Part shown: in pieces, positions 21,168-23,281 of the stretch
How positions within the stretch are numbered: position 1 is the stretch's first letter
How the letters are laid out: the number at the start of each line of letters is the position of its first letter
Assembly: GCA_051859045.1 (NCBI GenBank)
Contig: JBHYGK010000031.1
Coordinates: forward strand, 1 to 23,281
Source: JBHYGK01 sp051859045
GTDB lineage: Bacteria > Pseudomonadota > Gammaproteobacteria > Xanthomonadales > Xanthomonadaceae
DNA length: 23,281 nt
Reading direction: 5' to 3'
The notes under the pieces: generated by a model
Database searches by the model: none
Told to the model about the DNA's origin: nothing
The model's input: only the letters and a program-made list of their open reading frames with translations
Made by a program: the position numbers and the translations under genes

Positions 21168-23281
21168 TCAGGCGCCGCGCAGCTGCTCGAGCTGCCGCGC
21201 CAGCCGCTTCGCGCTGACCCCGCCGCGCACGCCCAGCTCCTGGGCGAACACCTGCACGCGCAGCTCCTCGAGGTCCCAGCGCAGCGCCCGCCAGCCGGGC
21301 GCGTCCGCCACGCCCGCCGCGCGCGCCTTCGCCAGCGCGTCCATGAACGGGCGCAGCTCCAGCATCCGGGCCTGGTCCTTGGCCGGATCGTTCACCAGCC
21401 GCTCCGCGCGCACCTGCATGGCCTTGAGCCAGCGCGGGTACTGCGCCAGGGCGTCGGCCGGCGTCTCGCGCAGGAAGCCCGGATGCACCAGGCCGTCGAG
21501 CTGCTCGCGCAGCTCGTCGAGGTTGCCCTTGCCCCAGCCCATCAGGCCGGGCGTGAGCTTGGGCCGCAGCTCGGCCACGGCGCCCAGGATCTTCTCGGCC
21601 AGCTGCAGGCGCGCCATCGCCTCGGCGAACAGTGCCTGGCGGGTGGCCTGCAGGCGGCGCTCGAAGCCCTGCGCGTCGCGGATCCCGCCCAGGCCCTCGG
21701 CCAGCAGCGCGTTGAGCGCGGCGTCGACGAGGTCGGCGCGCAGGCGCTCGGCCTGCTCGATGCTCGCGTAGAGCAGGCCGGTCTTCGGCGACACCGGCAG
21801 CTGCTTGCGCGCGGCGCGGACCTTCTCGCCCAGCGCCAGCTCGAGCAGCCGGCGCACGCCGCGGGCGTGCTCGGCGGCGGCCCGGTCGCGCTCGGCGAAC
21901 ACCTGCAGCGAGACGGTCTCGCCGGCGTCCACCAGCGCCGGGTAGGCGGCGACGCCGCCGGCGCCCGGAACCTCGAGCGGCACCGGCGCGGCCGGGAACG
22001 CCACCAGTCCGTCGGCGGCCAGCGCGCGCCCGGCGCGCTCGGCGAACGCGCGCTCGCCGCGCGCGCCGAAGCGCTCGCGCAGCGCGCCGAGGTCACGCGA
22101 GGTGGCGAGCACGCGGCCGTCCTCGTCGAGCACCGCGATCGCCATCCGCAGGTGCGGCTCGAGCGCGGCCTCGTCGAAGTCCAGCGCGGCCACGGCCACG
22201 CCGGTCACCTTCGACAGGAAGCGCGCGAGCTCGCCGGGGAGCGCGTCGGCGCTCGGCGCGGGATGCGCCTCGACGAAGGCCCGGCCGAAGTCCGGCGCGG
22301 GCACGTAGTGGCGGCGCTGGGCCTTGGGCAGGCCGCGGATCAGCGCGGTGGCCTTCTCCTCGAGCAGGCCCGGCACCAGCCAGCCCAGGCGCGCGGCGTC
22401 GAGCGCGTTGACCAGGTGCAGCGGGCAGGTGACGGTCACGCCGTCGTCCTCGGCGCCGGGCTCGAAGCGGTAGTGCAGCGCGAGGCGCGCGTCGCCCAGC
22501 GCGAGGTACTTCGGGAAGCGCTCGGCCTCGCTGCCCTCGCCGGGCAGCAGCTCGGCCAGCGGCCACTCCAGCCGGCGCCGGGTGGGCTCGTCGGCGCGCT
22601 TGAGCCAGGCCTCGAGCTGGGCCTGGGTGTGGAGCTCGGCGGGCAGGCGGTCGAGGTACCAGCGCGCCTGCCAGTCCTCGTCGGCCACCAGGCCGGCGCG
22701 GCGCAGCTTGGCCTCCTCCTCGCGCGCCTTCTCCAGCGTGGCCAGGTTGCGCTGCAGGAAGGGCAGGCGGCCGTTGACCTCGCCCGGCACCAGGCCCTGG
22801 CGGACCATCAGGTCGCGCGACTCCACCGGGTCGATGCCGCCGTAGTGGACCGGGCGCTTGGGCGCCAGCACCAGGCCGAACAGGCTGACCTGCTCGCTGG
22901 CCACCACGCGCCCCTGGGCGCGCGACCAGTGCGCGTCGAAGTGCCGCCGCGCGAGCAGGTGCGGCAGCTCGGCGATCGCCCAGTCGGGCTCGATCCTGGC
23001 GTTCATCAGGCCCCACACCTTCGCGGTGTCGAGCAGCACCGCCGAGAGCACCCACGGCGGCGGCGCCTTGACCAGCGGCGAGCCCGGGAACAGCGCGAAG
23101 CGGCGGCCGCGCGGGCCCTCGTACTGGCCCTTGTCGCCCTTGTGGCCGAGCTGGGTGGCCAGGCCGGTGATCAGCGCGCGGTGCAGCGCGGCGTAGTCGA
23201 CGGCGACGCCGTCGGCGGCGGGCTCGGGGGCCGGCGCCACGGGCGCGCGGCCGCCGCGGCCGCGCTCGCCGCGGGCGGGGG
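21168..23281 (-). CDS. hrpA: ATP-dependent RNA helicase HrpA, C-terminal half (runs off the right edge)
   Basis: About 704 codons are in the window, out of the roughly 1300 usual for HrpA. The helicase core with Walker and DEAH motifs lies beyond the right edge, so the call rests on the C-terminal region. Near the edge YAALHRALITGLATQLGHKG, then YEGPRGRRFALFPGSPL resemble the OB-fold region of HrpA. HWSRAQGRVVASEQVSLFGLVL and VHYGGIDPVESRDLMVRQGLV follow, then a long DUF3418-type region with FPKYLALGDARLALHYRFEPG, DGVTVTCPLHLVNAL and LPKAQRRHYVP. HrpA resolves stalled ribosomes and has been linked to mRNA processing in E. coli. The reading frame is intact to the edge. The protein ends QLEQLRGA. 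It converges on the exported-protein gene. Confidence 0.9.
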   Translation of the reverse strand, partial: PARGERGRGGRAPVAPAPEPAADGVAVDYAALHRALITGLATQLGHKGDKGQYEGPRGRRFALFPGSPLVKAPPPWVLSAVLLDTAKVWGLMNARIEPDWAIAELPHLLARRHFDAHWSRAQGRVVASEQVSLFGLVLAPKRPVHYGGIDPVESRDLMVRQGLVPGEVNGRLPFLQRNLATLEKAREEEAKLRRAGLVADEDWQARWYLDRLPAELHTQAQLEAWLKRADEPTRRRLEWPLAELLPGEGSEAERFPKYLALGDARLALHYRFEPGAEDDGVTVTCPLHLVNALDAARLGWLVPGLLEEKATALIRGLPKAQRRHYVPAPDFGRAFVEAHPAPSADALPGELARFLSKVTGVAVAALDFDEAALEPHLRMAIAVLDEDGRVLATSRDLGALRERFGARGERAFAERAGRALAADGLVAFPAAPVPLEVPGAGGVAAYPALVDAGETVSLQVFAERDRAAAEHARGVRRLLELALGEKVRAARKQLPVSPKTGLLYASIEQAERLRADLVDAALNALLAEGLGGIRDAQGFERRLQATRQALFAEAMARLQLAEKILGAVAELRPKLTPGLMGWGKGNLDELREQLDGLVHPGFLRETPADALAQYPRWLKAMQVRAERLVNDPAKDQARMLELRPFMDALAKARAAGVADAPGWRALRWDLEELRVQVFAQELGVRGGVSAKRLARQLEQLRGA

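Noticed and set aside
17993..21217. A 1074-codon plus-strand frame over relA
   Set aside because: Antisense shadow of relA, rich in Gln/His/Ala/Val as expected for the complement of GC-biased codons.

Overview
The window is very GC-rich DNA (by eye about 75 percent G+C) with almost every third codon position G or C, so long open frames occur on both strands. Most of these are shadows of the real genes. The gene content suggests a gammaproteobacterium of the Xanthomonadales/Lysobacterales: a TonB-dependent receptor with the VTGSRIKR-type plug start, a winged-helix/beta-propeller regulator, mrcB next to a lipoprotein-yoaA-tsaB run, a RelA-type synthetase and an hrpA homologue. The genus cannot be named from this sequence alone. 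I saw no rRNA, tRNA, CRISPR, insertion sequence or phage gene.

Layout. Positions 1-244 (minus) are the first 81 codons of a TonB-dependent receptor. It is divergent, across a 487 bp regulatory gap, from an AraC-family regulator (732-1646) and a membrane-anchored CadC-like winged-helix/beta-propeller regulator (1739-3919). A strong intrinsic terminator at 4116-4141 closes that plus-strand block and may also end a small RNA. The minus strand from 9981 to 4163 carries mrcB (PBP1b), a small TPR lipoprotein, a YoaA/DinG-type helicase and tsaB. The last three are packed without gaps, while mrcB and the lipoprotein are separated by a short G-quadruplex-forming, C-rich-transcript spacer. Divergent from mrcB is a 1508-residue glycosyltransferase with three catalytic-type domains and an internal coiled coil (10063-14589), followed 14 bp later by a DUF4153-type membrane protein (14604-16595). 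On the minus strand follow relA (20455-18272) and a membrane-anchored TPR-like protein (18150-16609). A small exported protein (20631-21122, plus) is divergent from relA. The right edge holds the C-terminal half of an HrpA-like RNA helicase (23281-21168, minus).

How the genes fit together. Most are housekeeping genes: peptidoglycan synthesis (mrcB), tRNA t6A modification (tsaB), DNA repair (yoaA), the stringent response (relA) and RNA remodelling (hrpA). The accessory parts are the large glycosyltransferase, probably for a surface polysaccharide or glycoconjugate, and the receptor/AraC/CadC-like group, which looks like a sensing and uptake locus. I did not find a convincing new multi-gene system. 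The points most worth a second look are the three-domain glycosyltransferase, a leaderless 14-codon reading frame that overlaps the start of the TPR gene, the G4-forming spacer after mrcB, a possible sRNA before the 4116-4141 terminator, and overlapping divergent -10 elements between relA and the exported protein gene.
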